Source: Trichaptum fuscoviolaceum | Taxonomy: Eukaryota > Basidiomycota > Agaricomycetes > Hymenochaetales > Trichaptaceae | DNA: 64,000 nucleotides | NCBI GenBank assembly: GCA_910574455.1 | Contig: CAJSYZ010000001.1 | Span: forward strand, 1,471,424 to 1,535,423 | Reading direction: 5' to 3' | Shown here: piece after piece, positions 1 to 9,700 of the stretch | Numbering within the stretch: position 1 is the stretch's first letter | How the letters are laid out: each line of letters begins with the position of its first letter | The notes under the pieces: model-generated | Databases searched by the model: none | What the model was told of the DNA's origin: nothing | What the model saw: the letters and a program-made list of their open reading frames with translations, nothing else | Translations under genes and position numbers: made by a program

Positions 1-267
1 TTATTTGTATGTACAGTATGTGATGCAATTCAATTAAATGATATGATGTACGACTTTGATGAATACATACGGCGGGGTAGTAGCTTTCTATGGGATGATG
101 GCAGCCTTAAGAAATCACCACCGAAACAGAGAGTAAAGAAGCCCTCAAGACTTTATGCTGAGGTACTTCTCAATAATCGCAGGTACGCGAGAATCTGCTT
201 CGGCAAGTATTTCTACCGTCTCGTTCTGTATAGTATAGCATGTTAGACTTTGTCTCAACAAGCTGTA
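1..267. other. Intergenic edge, no supported gene
   Basis: This stretch lies downstream of the minus-strand dehydrogenase gene and runs off the window edge. A 67-codon plus-strand frame (43-246) is open, but it has no recognisable motif and no intron-like continuation. I see nothing else in it. Confidence 0.4.
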
Positions 268-1554
268 TTAGCTTACCCAAAGTCGTTCCTGTGCCTTTGC
301 GCCGTCCTCGCTGATCACGAAGTCACTCTCTTCGGTGATACGACACGTATGGAAGAACTTCCCGTGTGCCGCCTTCGAGCCCTCCTTCTCCAATTCTGTG
401 ATTGTCTTCGGCGTCGCGTACTTTCCAAGCATCTTCGGCGGATCCGTCGAGACGGCAGCGTGGACGAGAATGCGCCCGCCTTGTTCCGTCGTACGCCCCA
501 AGAGACCGAGCACCACATTCAGGATAGCGCGCACAACGAAATTCTGCGTGTACTCGCGCGCGAGGTCAGATTTACAGAGACCCGGGTTGACAGCATTTAC
601 AACGACCGGAGAGGAAGTGGGAACGCGTGCAGATAGTGCGCGCATGAAAAACACGTTAAGCACTACTCGTAGAGTAACAAATCAATATGTTGTGCGAATG
701 ATGGGATGAGAAAGCCATACGCACTCTTACTCGTTGCGTATCTGCCGTTCATTTCACTATAAGAAAACTAATTAGTTTTCTTCAGTGTGCTTCGGACATA
801 TATGCTTACGATTGAGTGCAATGTGCCTTGTCGGTCAGCAATCTGAGTATATTCTGAGCCTGGAGCTCTTCTGGAGAAAGCCTTGTCCAGTAGTGCACAT
901 CGCTAGCAACAATAGTGAGACGCGGGAAGGGTGCATTGGACGGCGCTGCAGCGAGGTATGGAAGCATGAGAACTGCCATCAAAGATGTGCCTAGATGATT
1001 AACCTGCAGGCTAGAAAAGCGAGCGGCTACGGGTGAGTTCATAGATGAGAATATAGACTGTTTGAGAAACTCACGTAGATTCCCAGCCGTCTTTAGTTGT
1101 TGAATATGTCCGGGTGTTCATTCCGGAGTTCTCAATGAGGAGATCTAGGTGCCCGCCGCCTTCTTTCTCAAATTTATCGACAAATGCCGATATGGACGCA
1201 AAGTCAGCCAAATCAATTTGCCACACCTCACCGCCACGGTATGTAGTTGTCTTGTGGATTGCTAGAGCACACATGAACCCTGATTAGAGATTGTCCAATG
1301 ATAGATGAATGATAAACAGACGTACATTCCAAAGCCTCGGACCCCTTCGCTACATTCCTACAAGCGAGGATAAGTCGGCCTGAGTTGGGACCGTCGCCCA
1401 TCATCGAGGCAATGTGTCGAGCGCATTCGAGACCCAAGCCAGTGTTGCTTCCAGACACGATGACAGTCTTTCCCGTAAAGTCGGTGCTCAACGACTCAAC
1501 TAAAGGGAGAGCTGTAAATTGGTCACGAAAGAAAGCTGAGGCAGGAAATTTCAT
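268..1554 (-). CDS. Short-chain dehydrogenase/reductase, retinol dehydrogenase-like
   Basis: This is an NAD(P)-dependent oxidoreductase of the SDR superfamily, in the group that resembles retinol dehydrogenase and WW-domain oxidoreductase. The substrate cannot be told from sequence. I read five exons: 1554-1326, 1261-1075, 1010-810, 756-725 and 662-268. They sum to 348 codons with consistent phase, giving 347 residues. The Rossmann cofactor motif TGKTVIVSGSNTGLG is near residue 30. The catalytic region is interrupted by introns: 'PRLTIVASDVHYWT' carries the active-site Ser, and the Tyr-x-x-x-Lys pair (YATSK) lies in a 32-base exon with Tyr at 738-740. 'VNAVNPGLCKSDL' follows. All key residues are present, so it looks functional. 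A TATA-like element lies about 65 bases upstream of the ATG. The small catalytic exon is easy to miss in automated prediction. Confidence 0.9.
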
Positions 1555-1619
1555 GGCGAAGTACGTGAAGCGTAAGGAGAGGATGTTAGTCCGAGAAGTG
1601 GAAGCTCCCTTCCGACGTC

Positions 1620-1628
1620 TTATATATG
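1620..1628 (-). promoter_or_regulatory. TATA-like element of the SDR gene
   Basis: On the minus strand this reads CATATATAAG, about 65 bases upstream of the SDR start codon at 1554. That distance fits a TATA box with a short 5' leader. It is a consensus match only. Confidence 0.45.
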
Positions 1629-1659
1629 CGGGACATCCTTATCATTGCGCATGATAGTT

Positions 1660-2330
1660 TCATGTTTCCGGATTACTAGTCAATGCAGAGAACGTCCTCA
1701 GCGGGGACACGACGCTCGACGGCAGTGGCACACGGCGACTTCAATGGCAAGTGCTTAGGATCGTGGGAAACGCAAGTTCTGCCGAAGTTAGTAAGTAAGT
1801 ACGTCTGCCAAGATCTTCAGACTTCAGCCAGTGACGTCACTCGTCGAGCCAAGTCACAACTGTCACATCTGTAACGCTACCAAGTTCAAGTGTTCAAGAC
1901 TGTGAGATCGATTCAAGTAAATAACTAGGATTATAGCATATACGACGCTATCCACTACATCTTCACAATATTCCAGCTCCCATTCTCAGCTGTGAATGAG
2001 GCTTCCACTTATGACAAATACATTGGGATTCGCTTCTACTTGATGGAGCCTAGAGTCCTGGACAGATCGAAAAAGTACATAGCTGCGTAGACTGTAGGAT
2101 AAATTCTGAGTCATGGATTCACTGATCACCAAGTTCCTTCCAATATGCAACCGGGCACGTATTCGATACCAAGAGCAGTGCATGTGCTTCCTGCGTCTTT
2201 CGGCAGTCCATGTTGGCTCATCCAACGAAGTGATATACGAAGGCAAGGTTTGGCGCCTCATCAAGTGAAGAAAGGGACTGTAGATAACTCGAACTTGAAG
2301 GAGATTCGTCCACTCTATGCAACGTTGCAG
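1660..2330. other. Intergenic, with unrelated tail of a decayed gene
   Basis: No gene is supported here. A minus-strand frame (1986-2369) begins with residues resembling the 'ERLCWGHD' motif of the local F-box-like family and then continues into sequence unlike that family, so the end of the decayed gene has been lost or replaced. Confidence 0.35.
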
Positions 2331-2334
2331 CGGT

Positions 2335-3240
2335 CTGTCGTCATTGTGGCCATAGCAGAAACGTTCCACGGGCCGTGGAAGCCCTACTCGAAGTCAGGAT
2401 AGAGGTGTAATTCTCGTAGCGAAGTGCATCTAGAGAGGAGCTCTTTGCAAATGTCTACATCAATCGATGCGTTATCTCCAAGAAGTAGCGATTGCAGGGA
2501 CGGAAGGGTGCTTCTGACCAAATCCAGTAGCATTCGACCGAAGAGTTTAAGGTCTTCTTCGTCACTAGTTGTTGCTTCTACGCCGAGATTGATATTGAGA
2601 AGAACTTTTTTAGGGTAGCAAAAGGATGTAAACGAACTAGCATCGGTGGCATCGAGTGGGGAAAGACTGGTATATACCGACTGGCTGAAATTTCCGCACA
2701 GGACTGGGACCACCGGTTGTTGAGTGTGTATACCGATGCATCTTGAGTGTAGGCTGAATAGCTTCGAAAGTTACTTCCATGGAGTTGATGGAGTATAGCA
2801 CCGCCATCTCCAATGGGTCCTTCAAGTTCAGATCATCCACATCGGCCTGGGTACATGGGAGCGTCAAGTAGAGGGAACCATGGTCGGTGAACAGAGACCC
2901 GTGTTGTTCGAGGAGTGATGTACATTTGTTACAAAGACTGATAAGTTCATCGGTGAGGAGGCCATATGTGACAAGAGCGAGGTCATTCGGCCACGTATCA
3001 ATAGATAATGCTTTCCATGGTCATTTGATCTTGTGATTGTCGAGCCCGAGCTTAAGACATTCAACGGTGGTACAGAGTAACGTGGCCATTATGCGTAGTC
3101 CCCAGAGAGTGTTTTGGAGTAGTCGTCCTTGCGGATGTAGAGGAGACCCGCCGAACCAACCACCTGTAGCTTTTCGCGATAGCGAGCCCCGATTATCTCG
3201 AATGTCTTCAGGCCGCCGAGCAAGACTCAGCAACGTGCTC
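2335..3240 (-). pseudogene. Decayed F-box-like family member
   Basis: This is a broken relative of the F-box-like genes at 3596-4939, 9701-11050 and 62743-63945. The clearest match is at 2384-2600: 'LVRSTLPSLQSLLLGD...CTSLRELHLYPD' parallels 'LLETLPLLKTLLLGD...CTSLRELHLFAE' of the copy at 62.7 kb. The frame then hits a stop, and 'ERFCYGHND' (2369-2340), matching the family's 'ERLCWGHD', follows in a different frame. Upstream, about 2637-3240 is open apart from a TGA at 3021-3023 and is only weakly similar to the family ('KALSIDTWPND'). That part could be a different gene remnant. No F-box N-terminus is left. The gene is tandem to the intact minus-strand copy just upstream. Confidence 0.5.
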
Positions 3241-3254
3241 TCACAGTGCGGATA

Positions 3255-3330
3255 GCGAGCAAACACACAGCGGGAAAAAAATGAAAGAAAAAAAAGAACA
3301 AAGCAAAACAAAAAAACAAAACAAAAACAT
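3255..3330. repeat. A-rich low-complexity tract
   Basis: The plus strand is an almost pure A-rich run with interspersed G and C (repeated AAAACAAAAC-like words). It makes the opposite strand translate as poly-Phe/Leu hydrophobic frames, which should not be read as membrane proteins. Confidence 0.7.
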
Positions 3331-3595
3331 AAAGATGTAGTACATGACTCGAACATAGCTGCAAGCAAAAGGGAAGGAGTACACAAGCACAACATAAAGC
3401 ACAAAGGATGACATAACAGGATTTAAAATGAAGAGTAACAAACCCCGATGGAGAGCAAGAAATGATTAAGAAGAAAGTTGAACCCCGGCCTATAAAATGT
3501 AGAATGAACATAAAACAAATCTGCAAAGGATATGAATTGAAGAGATAAGGACGGCGGAATGGGATGTCGGCCATACATAGAGCCCCCTATCCTAC

Positions 3596-4939
3596 TCACT
3601 CTACAAACTCACGCCAAGCATTTATAAGCTCCTCCAGATCAGCTTGCATCCAAGACCATTCTAAGTTGCAACTAGCATCAAAATTCATACCGAACTCCTT
3701 GCAGACTTTCCTCGTCTGAGGAAAAAGGTCGAACCCCATTTGGTTAATTATATGGAAGGAACGAAGATTTGGCGCTTTGCCGGACGCCAGCTGAGATTGC
3801 AGATATTTCGAAAGTAGCTCATCTTCGTGATCCATCACGCTGTTAAATTGGAATATATCGTGGCCCCAGCAAAGGTGCTTTATGGAGGCTGGAAGATTAA
3901 ACTTTGGTTCGTCATAGAGATGCAGGTTCTCCAACAACGTGCACTTCTCAACTATTTCTCGGTAGAGGTTGCCTGCGAAAGTGCCAGTACATCCAAGAAC
4001 GAGAGTTTTGAGTAACGGAAGGGTGTCTGAGAGTGATCTCAGGAGCATTGGCCCGTACCGTTCGATCTCTGCATCGGGTGCGGGTGAGGGTGTGTTGACT
4101 CGCACAACGAGCCTTAATTCTCCAAGGGCATAGTCCTCGCGCGCCTGCAATATCCATGCGATAAGTTCCGGAGAGGGTGTTGAATCTGTGGGTAAATCAA
4201 CATGGAAAAGTAGCTTTTTGAGTGAAGCGGGAGGATGCGATCCAAAGGGCTCCGGCGCTACAGATTCCTGATGCATCTCATGCATCCATTCGCCCATCAA
4301 GGATAATGTTTCGAGCTTATGTAGATTTGACACGGCACCATAGATTCGGGTCAGAGTCGCCAAACCAAATCCACACTGAATGTGTAGTGCTCGAAGATGG
4401 GGTGTGGATGAAAGACTGATCAAATGGCGAGTTACGTCTGTTGGGTACATAAGACTCTGGTCGCTGCCAATTGATAAAGCGACTAGGTTAGGCATCTTCT
4501 CTACCAAGGCTGCCAGTGGGACGTTAGTCTGCATGTGCTTTGCATCGTCCTCCCAGTACTGTAGTTCTCGTACCCATGGTCCGCACATTCCGCAGTCCAA
4601 GAAGCGTTGCATGATCTGCCAATTTTTGTCGAGAAAGACGCGCCGGCGCAAGGCATTCTGAGCAGGCTTGGTCCAGTCGCGAGAGACAAGGCTCATTGCC
4701 TTCAGCATCGTCCTCGCCGTCTCGCATGGCCTCCCTTGAACAAAGAGAGACATTTCCCAATCTCTAGAAAACCCCATGAATCCTTCTTCCTTGTCCATCA
4801 ACTCTTTGATGATATCCACTAGCAGTATGATTATGAGCGAAGGTATTCCCTTTGATAGTGAGTACTGTGCATTTCTCGCTGACAGGTTGAAAAGCTTTGA
4901 GTTTTTGAAGCTACGGGTGAGTAAAGAGTATAAGAACAT
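3596..4939 (-). CDS. F-box-like, leucine-rich protein
   Basis: This is a single-exon gene of 447 residues. After a divergent leader of about 30 residues comes 'IPSLIIILLVDIIKELMDKE', and then 'MSLVSRDWTKPAQNALRRRVFL' at about residues 85-110. Together these have the layout of an F-box (hydrophobic helix, then 'VCRxWxxxAxxxLWRxxxL'). The rest is irregular leucine-rich sequence with 'LPLLKTLVLG' and 'CTLLENLHLY' segments and a terminal 'LPASIKHLCWGHD' block shared by all local copies. By family analogy it would be an SCF ubiquitin-ligase adaptor with the leucine-rich part binding substrate, but no substrate is indicated. The ATG is the first in frame. The family start 'MSxxIPLII' suggests that a later start without the leader is possible. 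Such genes expand in lineage-specific fashion in Agaricomycetes. Confidence 0.7.
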   Translation of the reverse strand: MFLYSLLTRSFKNSKLFNLSARNAQYSLSKGIPSLIIILLVDIIKELMDKEEGFMGFSRDWEMSLFVQGRPCETARTMLKAMSLVSRDWTKPAQNALRRRVFLDKNWQIMQRFLDCGMCGPWVRELQYWEDDAKHMQTNVPLAALVEKMPNLVALSIGSDQSLMYPTDVTRHLISLSSTPHLRALHIQCGFGLATLTRIYGAVSNLHKLETLSLMGEWMHEMHQESVAPEPFGSHPPASLKKLLFHVDLPTDSTPSPELIAWILQAREDYALGELRLVVRVNTPSPAPDAEIERYGPMLLRSLSDTLPLLKTLVLGCTGTFAGNLYREIVEKCTLLENLHLYDEPKFNLPASIKHLCWGHDIFQFNSVMDHEDELLSKYLQSQLASGKAPNLRSFHIINQMGFDLFPQTRKVCKEFGMNFDASCNLEWSWMQADLEELINAWREFVE

Positions 4940-5303
4940 AGTTGAATTGTGCGGTTACAGAAGTGCTTGGGAAGTTGAAGTAAGTAGATGTACAGAGCTC
5001 AGGCTGGTACTCGGGGTCCGAGCATGAATCTGATATGTATGTAGTAATATGTAATGTGACTGACATGACTGTGACTGTGACTGTAGTTAGACATACATAG
5101 GACCCCGGGTCTGGAAATGCGTAGTAGTCGGTGCCGGCCGCGCCTCGTCAGTGCTCCAACTTCCGAGTTGCTACAAACCAGTGCAAGACATCTTGACCTC
5201 GTACCACCATCATCGTCTTCAACAACACCTGGTGGTTAAAAAGTCGATAATCTAACAGCGCACACGTCAAGTACTTCAGGCCAGACAGTGACTGGTCTCC
5301 ACC
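4940..5303. other. Divergent intergenic region
   Basis: This is the shared upstream region between the minus-strand F-box-like gene and the plus-strand gene at 5304. It contains a short CTGTGACTGTGACTGTAG-type repeat near 5066-5086. No TATA box of convincing quality was seen. Confidence 0.4.
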
Positions 5304-6824
5304 ATGCAGCACCTTCTGTCGAAGGGGCTTGGGCTCGGTGGGCTCGGTGCCAGTGCGCGAACAGCCGCTGCACCGACGCACGTAGGGCCCGGGAACCTCG
5401 CGTCGGGCGCACGCTCGTTGCATGTGCATGTCCCGCGCTTGGGTGCACCTATACCACCCTCGCCGGCCCTGCAAAGCAATGTTGTGGTTCGGAACACTTC
5501 AACCACAGCTACTCGTATAATAAATACTACTCGCACCGCAATAACACGATTCTTCACGCATGTTGCGACTCCCGGGTTCTCTCATCCTATCGCTGAAGGC
5601 TTCGGAACAACTATCTCTGCAAGAGCAAATTTGGCTGCGCGTCCGCCGAGCATCCAGTCAAGGATGTCTCTGTCAGCTCGTCATGCTCTGTCTCAGCCGA
5701 AGGCACCGTTCCTTCCTCGTCCTTCACCTGCTGGACGGAGTATAACTCAAGTAGGGTTGGGAACGGCCAGGAACTTCTCAACTACCCGTCCGATATTCCA
5801 GCATCTTGTCGAGAATGTACCCGTTGCTGGTAGGACCCTGTACGAGGCCGATTGGGACGTACAGAAGAAGACAATGAAAGACAAAATTAGGATGAAGGCG
5901 AAGTCGAGAAAGCAAGAGAAGAATACTTCCAGGCGAAGCCCTTTCAAGTCTTCCAATTTGTCGACATCTTCGTCTTTCGCACAAGATCTCGAGCTTTACT
6001 TCCCTTCGGAGAAACCAGCTGTGTCAAATACAACAACCGTTTTGCTGGTCCCTCTAGCACCCTCTCCGACGTCCCGTCTTCCGCTGATCGAGAGCCCAAG
6101 CTGTGTTGAGCCACACCTTTTAGTATTCTCCGACATTCAAGATGTCCTTTCATCCCATCGGAAACACTCCCTTCGAGTATCTTCCCTGTTCGCAAGGCTT
6201 GATGTTGCCCATGTCTGGGAGAAAGGTGCCTCATTCACGGCACAAGGAGATGCAAATGGACTGTGCACCGTACTTAGGGTTGACTTCAAGGGCTGGACAG
6301 AAGCGATGGTGATGGACGTTTTAGGCGATGCTGGGAGAGGTTGGTGTAAGGTGGTAGAAATGAGAGAAGCGGAAGAAGAGAGCGATATGATTAGCGACAC
6401 AGAAAGCGGCATGAGCTCGTTATTATCTTCAAGGGCTTCGCCTCTTCACTCGGGATTACGATCGCCGGAACCTCATTTTGATCCTGCGGCATCGTTCGTC
6501 CTCCCGACGCTGGACTTCTCGTCGTCGTTTATCACCTCGAGTCAAAGTATAGTCACATATCCTCCTTCCCCACCTCTCAGCCCACCTGAATCTCGCTTCT
6601 CGGATGCTTCACCACCGCTTTCGGACTACGGTATGGGCGACGAAGATAGCTTCAGCGACGTGTCATCGGAGAGCTGGGCAGATGCAATATCTGTTAGCTC
6701 TTCCAGCTCCGGCAGCTTGATGGCATTCAGCTCCGCATTTCTGGCCCACGCAGAGGACGTAGAATTCGTTGAGCTTGGCCGTTCATCGCCTTCTTCGGGA
6801 CCGCGTGAAGAAATGTTCTTCTAA
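5304..6824 (+). CDS. Basidiomycete protein of unknown function, probable mitochondrial import
   Basis: This is an intronless frame of 506 residues that I do not recognise as a named family. The first roughly 95 residues contain many Arg, Ser, Thr and Ala and no acidic residue, which is the composition of a mitochondrial presequence. 'RNFSTTRPIFQHL' near residue 165 also resembles a presequence processing region. A short highly basic stretch follows ('KKTMKDKIRMKAKSRKQEK', about residues 187-205). The middle (about 250-345) is a compact mixed region. The C-terminal third is low-complexity Ser/Pro/acidic ('YPPSPPLSPPESRFSD'), with stretches of consecutive Ser. It is probably a real gene because of its length, codon consistency and ATG near the expected start. 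Function is unknown. Confidence 0.7.
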   Translation: MQHLLSKGLGLGGLGASARTAAAPTHVGPGNLASGARSLHVHVPRLGAPIPPSPALQSNVVVRNTSTTATRIINTTRTAITRFFTHVATPGFSHPIAEGFGTTISARANLAARPPSIQSRMSLSARHALSQPKAPFLPRPSPAGRSITQVGLGTARNFSTTRPIFQHLVENVPVAGRTLYEADWDVQKKTMKDKIRMKAKSRKQEKNTSRRSPFKSSNLSTSSSFAQDLELYFPSEKPAVSNTTTVLLVPLAPSPTSRLPLIESPSCVEPHLLVFSDIQDVLSSHRKHSLRVSSLFARLDVAHVWEKGASFTAQGDANGLCTVLRVDFKGWTEAMVMDVLGDAGRGWCKVVEMREAEEESDMISDTESGMSSLLSSRASPLHSGLRSPEPHFDPAASFVLPTLDFSSSFITSSQSIVTYPPSPPLSPPESRFSDASPPLSDYGMGDEDSFSDVSSESWADAISVSSSSSGSLMAFSSAFLAHAEDVEFVELGRSSPSSGPREEMFF

Positions 6825-7217
6825 CTACGGTTATTAACTGCCTATATGTTGTGTACAATCTGTGTACTTTGCTCACTCGTTTACTTGTTTCTCTTTCTTT
6901 CAAGATGTAATTCAATACCTATCCACTCGTTGAATCTAAATTCTGTCTAAGTTCTGATTGATGCCTTTGGACTCTATAAAATAACTCCCCGTAAGCTCAG
7001 TAAGCAAGCCAAGATTGCGAAATAAGCACGCGTCGGTTTCTTACGCGCAACCGTGACCCACATTGACCGCGTCGAGCCGCAACGTTGAGGTCATACCTGC
7101 AGTCTTACTGATCATTCTGCTCATCTAAGAACATCAGATAGCCCTCGTGCTTGCTTACAGACGCCAAAGACGCATATATAGAGTCCTCAAATTCCCGTCG
7201 GGTGGGAGAAATTCAAG
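6825..7217 (+). other. Upstream region of glutathione reductase
   Basis: This region holds TATA-like elements: TATAAA at 6975-6980 and TATATA at 7174-7179. The downstream one would place the transcript start near 7205, just ahead of the AUG-less presequence frame. No ORF with support is present. Confidence 0.4.
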
Positions 7218-7520
7218 TTGGCGGCCTCACTTTCTCTTGCACACCCTGCGCGCAGAACGCGACAGATCGCGACATCGACTCTCAGGATTATCAGCGCTGC
7301 GAGGACTACAAGCAATCTAGCCAGCAGAGATAGGTCAACCACTATAACGACTAACTCAGGTCCATCTATAAGGACAGCAAGTGCACGTCTACAGCAGGTG
7401 TGTTTGTTATTGAACGGGTTCATCAACACGGCTGGATTCTAATGGATTCTTATCTGTGGGCTTTGTTGTGAACCTCGACATTAGACCTACAGAACATTCG
7501 TGAGCAGTAGCACAGCAAAT
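7218..7520 (+). other. AUG-less presequence frame of glutathione reductase
   Basis: In frame with the reductase, through a canonical 87-base intron (7398-7484, GTGTGT...TTAG), lies an open stretch with about ten Arg, many Ser/Thr/Ala and a single acidic residue. It ends in 'YRTFVSSS', which resembles a matrix-protease cleavage site. That is the profile of a mitochondrial targeting peptide. The frame has no ATG between the upstream in-frame stop (TAG at 7179-7181) and the ATG at 7521. A TTG at 7218 has A at -3 and G at +4. Either a near-cognate codon starts a mitochondrial isoform, or an unseen upstream exon supplies the AUG. Confidence 0.55.
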
Positions 7521-9223
7521 ATGCCACCTGTATCAAGACCGAGCGAAGACGAGTATGATTTCATTGTGATCGGCGGTGGAAGTGGTGGAATTGGTGCAGC
7601 GGTACGTGCAGTTTCCCCTCAAACAAGTGGCAAAAATATTGACGGACAGTTCTTGTGTAGCGGCGAGCGGGAAGCTATGGAAAGAAGGTCGCGCTGATTG
7701 AAAGCACAGACCACCTCGGAGGGACATGTGTTAATGTTGGTGCGTCACACCGGTTTAGTATCTTGAATAAATGAGCTGAAACAATCTTGTGCCACTCAGG
7801 ATGTGTACCGAAGAAGGTCTGCTCTATGCATTCTTCTTTGTGTTCATGCCTTTACTTAGTTTTGGTGGCAGATAATGTGGCATGCTGCAGACATCGCAGA
7901 AAAGGCTCGTCACGCCGCATCGTACCAGTTCAAAGGTACCGGTGTCGGCTCGCCAGAGTTTGACTGGAGTACATTCAAGAAACAACGTGACGCGTACATC
8001 CGACGGCTCAATGGCATCTATGACACCAACTTGCACAAGGACAAGGTGGAGGAGCACCGCGGGCACGCGAAGCTCACCTCGCCCAATACTGTGTCAGTTA
8101 CGACCCCGACCGGAGAGACATACGAGCTTCGCGGAAAGCATATCGTTGTAGCTGTTGGCGGTCGCCCGACGATCCCGAGCGATGATAAGATTCCCGGTGC
8201 CAGTCTCGGTATCGACTCGGATGGATTCTTTGACCTCGAGACTCAGCCCAAACGCGTTGCTGTCGTTGGAGCAGGATACATCGCCGTTGAGCTTGCTGGC
8301 ATCTTCCACACCCTCGGTTCTGAGACGCACCTCCTGATTCGCCACGAGCGCGTCCTGCGTACATTCGACCCGACGCTGCAGGACACGCTCACGTCGTGGA
8401 TGGAGCATACAGGGGTCAATATTCACAAGACTACGAACGTCACTCGTGTCGAGGGTGCGCGTGGTCAGGGCCTTACCGTACACACTGACAAGGGCGAGAA
8501 GCTCGAAGTCGACGTCCTCCTGTGGGCTATTGGACGCCATTCGAATACGGAGAACATCGGACTCCAGGAAGTTGGCGTGAAGGCCAATGAAAAAGGTGAC
8601 ATCGAGGTTGACGAGTACCAGAACACGAATGTACCAAATGTATATGCTATTGGTGATTGCCAGGGCAAGGCACTCCTCACCCCAGTCGCTCTGGCCGCAG
8701 GTCGTCGGCTTTCGAATCGACTTTTCGGACCTGAGCAGTTCAAGAACGATAAGCTCAGTTATGAGAACATCCCGACCGTCGTTTTCAGCCACCCTCCCAT
8801 TGGCACCGTGGGTCTTACGGAACCGCAAGCACGAGAGAAGTATGGGGACCAGGTCAAGATCTGTGAGTCAAACTCACGCGTTCACGAAGCTCCTAGCTTA
8901 TTTAAATCACTACTATAGACAAATCTTCGTTCAGGGCTCTTTATTTCAGTATGCTCGACGAAGCGCACAAAGAACCTTCCGTCCATAAACTCATATGCGT
9001 GGGCCCCGAGGAGAAAGTTGTAGGTATCCACATCATTGGTCTAGGGAGCGACGAAATTATGCAAGGCTTTGGAGTGGCAGTCAAGATGGGTGGTAAGTGT
9101 ATTCGATCCAAACCTAGTTGGGTATCTTCCTCACGTAGTCTTTAATCAGCCCGAAAACAGGACCTTGATGATACCGTTGCTATTCACCCCACTTCGGCTG
9201 AAGAGCTAGTGACTTTGCGGTGA
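7521..9223 (+). CDS. GLR1: Glutathione reductase (NADPH)
   Basis: This FAD enzyme reduces glutathione disulfide with NADPH, keeping the thiol pool reduced in cytosol and mitochondria. I read six exons: 7521-7601, 7661-7739, 7800-7816, 7872-8862, 8919-9092 and 9150-9223. They sum to 472 codons (471 residues), the usual size. The FAD-binding '[15 protein letters not shown]' is at residues 12-26. The redox disulfide motif '[13 protein letters not shown]' is split so that the second cysteine sits in a 17-base exon. The NADPH Rossmann motif '[15 protein letters not shown]' and the Arg-containing 'LIRHERVLR' follow. 'YAIGD' contacts FAD, and the C-terminal 'HPTSAEE' holds the catalytic His of the partner subunit. 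All are intact. The ATG at 7521 gives the cytosolic form. See the separate entry for the upstream in-frame targeting sequence. Confidence 0.95.
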
Positions 9224-9591
9224 TCAGTGAAGGGACCAGAAGAATATGCATATCCCAGTTACTTGTCCTTATCTCACTTCAGTGAAGTCGATGAAGCCAC
9301 AAAAGAATGGAATTGTTGTATTATAGGAAAATACCTGAAGTATTGGCATTGACAGTGTTAAAATGGTTGTGAATTATTGACATGATGTACGTAACAACCG
9401 CCGGCGATTCTTGTTTTTTTAGCGACCGCAGGGCCTTAGGACCAACTATCCCCATCTCTCAACAACCACCATACTTCATCTCAGCTTGCTATTGATTATG
9501 ACTACAATTCAGGAAAACCCGGCAAGAGTGAAGCTCTTACTTCCGAGAAAGCTTGCGCTGGCGTATAATAAGAGAGGTTCTAACTGGATTT
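9224..9591. other. Intergenic region
   Basis: This is the 3' flank of glutathione reductase. No gene is supported. It includes A/T-rich sequence likely to contain the reductase polyadenylation region. Confidence 0.35.
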
Positions 9592-9610
9592 GGGGGGGGG
9601 GGGGGGGGGG
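9592..9610 (+). repeat. Poly-G tract (19 G)
   Basis: Nineteen consecutive guanines lie about 90 bases upstream of the F-box-like gene at 9701. Such a run can form a G-quadruplex and is also prone to length errors in sequencing and assembly, so the exact count is unreliable. Confidence 0.9.
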
Positions 9611-9700
9611 TTACGTTCGGTGAGGACCAAAGAAGACTAGGATGGATGTACAGTCAACACTAATTCAACATTTGCTCGAATTTAAGTTATTCAGCTTCAA

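Noticed and set aside
43..246. 67-codon frame at the window edge as a gene
   Set aside because: No motif, no promoter-like signal and no continuation.
250..709. Plus-strand frames over the first dehydrogenase exons
   Set aside because: They are antisense shadows of the SDR gene, whose minus-strand reading has complete conserved motifs.
3227..3574. Phe/Leu-rich minus-strand frames that look like signal or membrane segments
   Set aside because: They arise from an A-rich tract on the plus strand. Two overlapping frames show the same artefact.
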